DNA of 6,914 nt from Myxococcales bacterium (GTDB taxonomy: Bacteria; Myxococcota; Polyangia; Fen-1088). Both the position numbers and the translations under genes were made by a program. Below, piece by piece: positions 5,903-6,914 of this stretch. The stretch lies in NCBI GenBank assembly GCA_003153875.1, contig PMBY01000013.1, forward strand, positions 12,832 through 19,745, given 5' to 3'. The notes below the pieces were generated by a model that saw nothing but the letters and a program-made list of their open reading frames with translations, ran no database searches and had not been told where the DNA came from. Every line of letters begins with the position of its first letter. The stretch's first letter is position 1.

Positions 5903-6361
5903 CTACTGCTTGGAGCGTTTGAAATACATGTTGCCATTCGCATTCGCCATAACTAGTTCCCAACCCAAAGCGCCCGCCGCGATGAGCATACAAGCGCTCT
6001 GCGCCGCAGAAGGGGTAACAGTTCGACACGAACCCGCGTCGTTAAGACTTACACTTGAATTCTGCGGCCCATAGAGCGTGTAGCTGTTCGCATCAAGTAC
6101 TGCGTACTCCCAGATGGCCGTTGCCGCCGGTTGAGTTTGGGCTCTCGCCTCGCCAACGCCGAAGTCGGGCAGGGATAGCCCTGTGTCCGAAGACATGCCG
6201 GGAAGGCTCGTGTCGGAGAAGCCCGAACCAGGGGTTCCCGTATCCGCCGCAATCGGTGTCGAACCAGCATCGTTTGATGGGGCCTTGCTATTCCCCCCGC
6301 AGGTGATGATTAGTGCGGCCATAAACGCTGCGCCTGCAACAAACCCTAGTGCCTTCTTCAT
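5903..6361 (-). CDS. Lipoprotein with DUF4177-like C-terminal domain
   Basis: A 152-residue predicted lipoprotein. The start at 6361 is set by AGGAAG (6367-6372, minus strand) five bases upstream and by an immediate signal peptide: MKK, hydrophobic residues 5-19, then IITC with Cys21. Threonine before the cysteine and isoleucine at -3 make the lipobox less typical. Residues 22-80 are a low-complexity Ser/Thr/Asp/Gly/Pro linker with SDTSLPG, echoing SDTSVPG in the lipoprotein at 491-871. The C-terminal part has WEYAVLD at 84-90, two cysteines (112, 124) that could pair, and GWELVMANANGNMYFKR at 133-149. This WEY...GWEL...(Y/F)FKR arrangement is typical of small DUF4177-like domains of unknown function. 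The frame is open further upstream to 6658, but that extension lacks a signal peptide. The gene is probably monocistronic. Confidence 0.82.
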   Translation of the reverse strand: MKKALGFVAGAAFMAALIITCGGNSKAPSNDAGSTPIAADTGTPGSGFSDTSLPGMSSDTGLSLPDFGVGEARAQTQPAATAIWEYAVLDANSYTLYGPQNSSVSLNDAGSCRTVTPSAAQSACMLIAAGALGWELVMANANGNMYFKRSKQ

Positions 6362-6721
6362 GTCGTCTTCCTTTCGCCTACTCGTGGTTGATTCCGGGTA
6401 CGCTTGGTCCAGAGCATAGGCATCATCGAAGTATGGCGTCCACGGGCAAGTCACGGCTTTCGAGAATAGCACCCATCGGCGGTCAGCTGGGTTTCGCGCG
6501 GCAGGAGGCTGGCGCGACTTGGACGGCGGACAGATGCTCGCGCGATTGCGCCCCGCCGCGGACGTCGGGGCGCCCAGGTAGTACCGATACGTGGCAGTGG
6601 AGTCCCCCTCGTTCGCAGGCACGCTTGCGTTGCAACTTCTGTCGCCACACGCCAACAACCTATTGTAGTCTCGTCGGACTTTTCAGAAGAGCGCAAAGAG
6701 ACCTCCCTATGCAAGCCGGAT
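6362..6721. other. 360-bp region upstream of the minus-strand lipoprotein, no supported gene
   Basis: Apart from the Shine-Dalgarno sequence of the lipoprotein at its left end, no gene is supported here. The minus-strand frame that continues from the lipoprotein reads LLACGDRSCNASVPANEGD and YRYYLGAPTSAAG between about 6658 and 6545. This could be a lipoprotein-like remnant, but it has no signal peptide before the LLAC. No confident -35/-10 pair was found. Confidence 0.35.
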
Positions 6722-6822
6722 GCCGGGGGCGATGCCAGGAGCAACCGCCTGCCTCACCACGTGCGGCGAGCCCTGCGCGCCGCCCTGTTCGGCCCGAACG
6801 AGCCGGACCTGGACGACCTGGC
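6722..6822 (+). repeat. Repeat A, copy 2: second GH38-like fragment
   Basis: These 101 bp match 1366-1466 (about eight substitutions, no gaps) and encode the same peptide series, AGGDARSNRLPHHVRRALRAA then FGPNEPDLDDLA. The fragment has no hydrolase-like sequence before it and ends directly in repeat B. The hydrolase frame stays open through repeat B to the window edge, as KIGPVTTGSTDGGLRDAA and onward, but that is a chance fusion. It is the remnant of a second, paralogous gene. Confidence 0.75.
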
Positions 6823-6914
6823 GAAGATCGGGCCAGTGACGACTGGCTCCACTGACGGCGGCCTTCGCGACGCCGCAATGGGGTACAGCGCCTCGTGGTT
6901 CAGACAGAATTCTC
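6818..6914 (+). repeat. Repeat B, copy 2 (runs off the window)
   Basis: Matches 5493-5591 with about five substitutions and a 2-bp deletion, and is still matching at the last base of the window. In the transposase frame it reads GEDRASDDWLH then TGA (6853-6855). The left boundary falls inside the hydrolase-like fragment, marking a fusion of element end and gene fragment. Confidence 0.85.

Noticed and set aside
5511..6074. Plus-strand open frame entering the DUF4177-like gene
   Set aside because: It is antisense to a lipoprotein with a strong Shine-Dalgarno signal; no domain is visible.
1..6914. tRNA, rRNA or riboswitch
   Set aside because: No cloverleaf, ribosomal or known riboswitch core sequence was recognised on either strand by eye; a covariance-model scan was not possible here.

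Overview
The window looks like an accessory, gene-poor stretch of a GC-rich Myxococcota chromosome (Polyangia-like). The grounds are the overall base composition, several short lipoproteins with low-complexity Ser/Thr/Asp/Gly/Pro linkers, the CGRTELL-type start of one mature lipoprotein, and many decayed gene pieces. This assignment rests on protein style only, not on a marker gene.

Layout from left to right. (1) 2-196, plus strand: the 3' end of a protein built from 41-residue Asp-box/BNR-like repeats. (2) 249-479: an anonymous coding-like remnant. (3) 491-871, minus strand: a cysteine-rich lipoprotein. (4) 1033-1745, plus strand: a truncated and frameshifted remnant resembling the C-terminal beta-domain of a family 38 glycoside hydrolase, ending at a 42-bp repeat. 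(5) 1938-2498, plus strand: a lipoprotein with lower GC than its surroundings. (6) 2499-2905: no convincing gene. (7) 2906-3388, plus strand: a small NTF2-like lipoprotein. (8) about 3721-5235, plus strand: the main enzyme gene, a cobalamin-binding-domain radical SAM protein with a complete CxxxCxxC cluster motif, preceded by a perfect 16-bp palindrome. (9) 5351-5913: the tail of an IS91-like transposase with an in-frame stop, followed by two repeat families. (10) 5903-6361, minus strand: a lipoprotein with a DUF4177-like WEY...GWEL...YFKR domain. (11) 6722-6914: a second copy of part of the hydrolase-like remnant, joined directly to a second copy of the transposase-tail repeat, which runs off the window end.

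The intact genes do not form an operon or an obvious pathway. Four unrelated lipoproteins and one orphan radical SAM enzyme sit among insertion-element scars. The strongest unexplained structure is the mosaic of three dispersed direct repeats: A at 1366/6722, B at 5493/6818 and C at 1746/5672. It links hydrolase fragments to the end of a transposable element. I see no complete novel system, CRISPR array, tRNA or rRNA.
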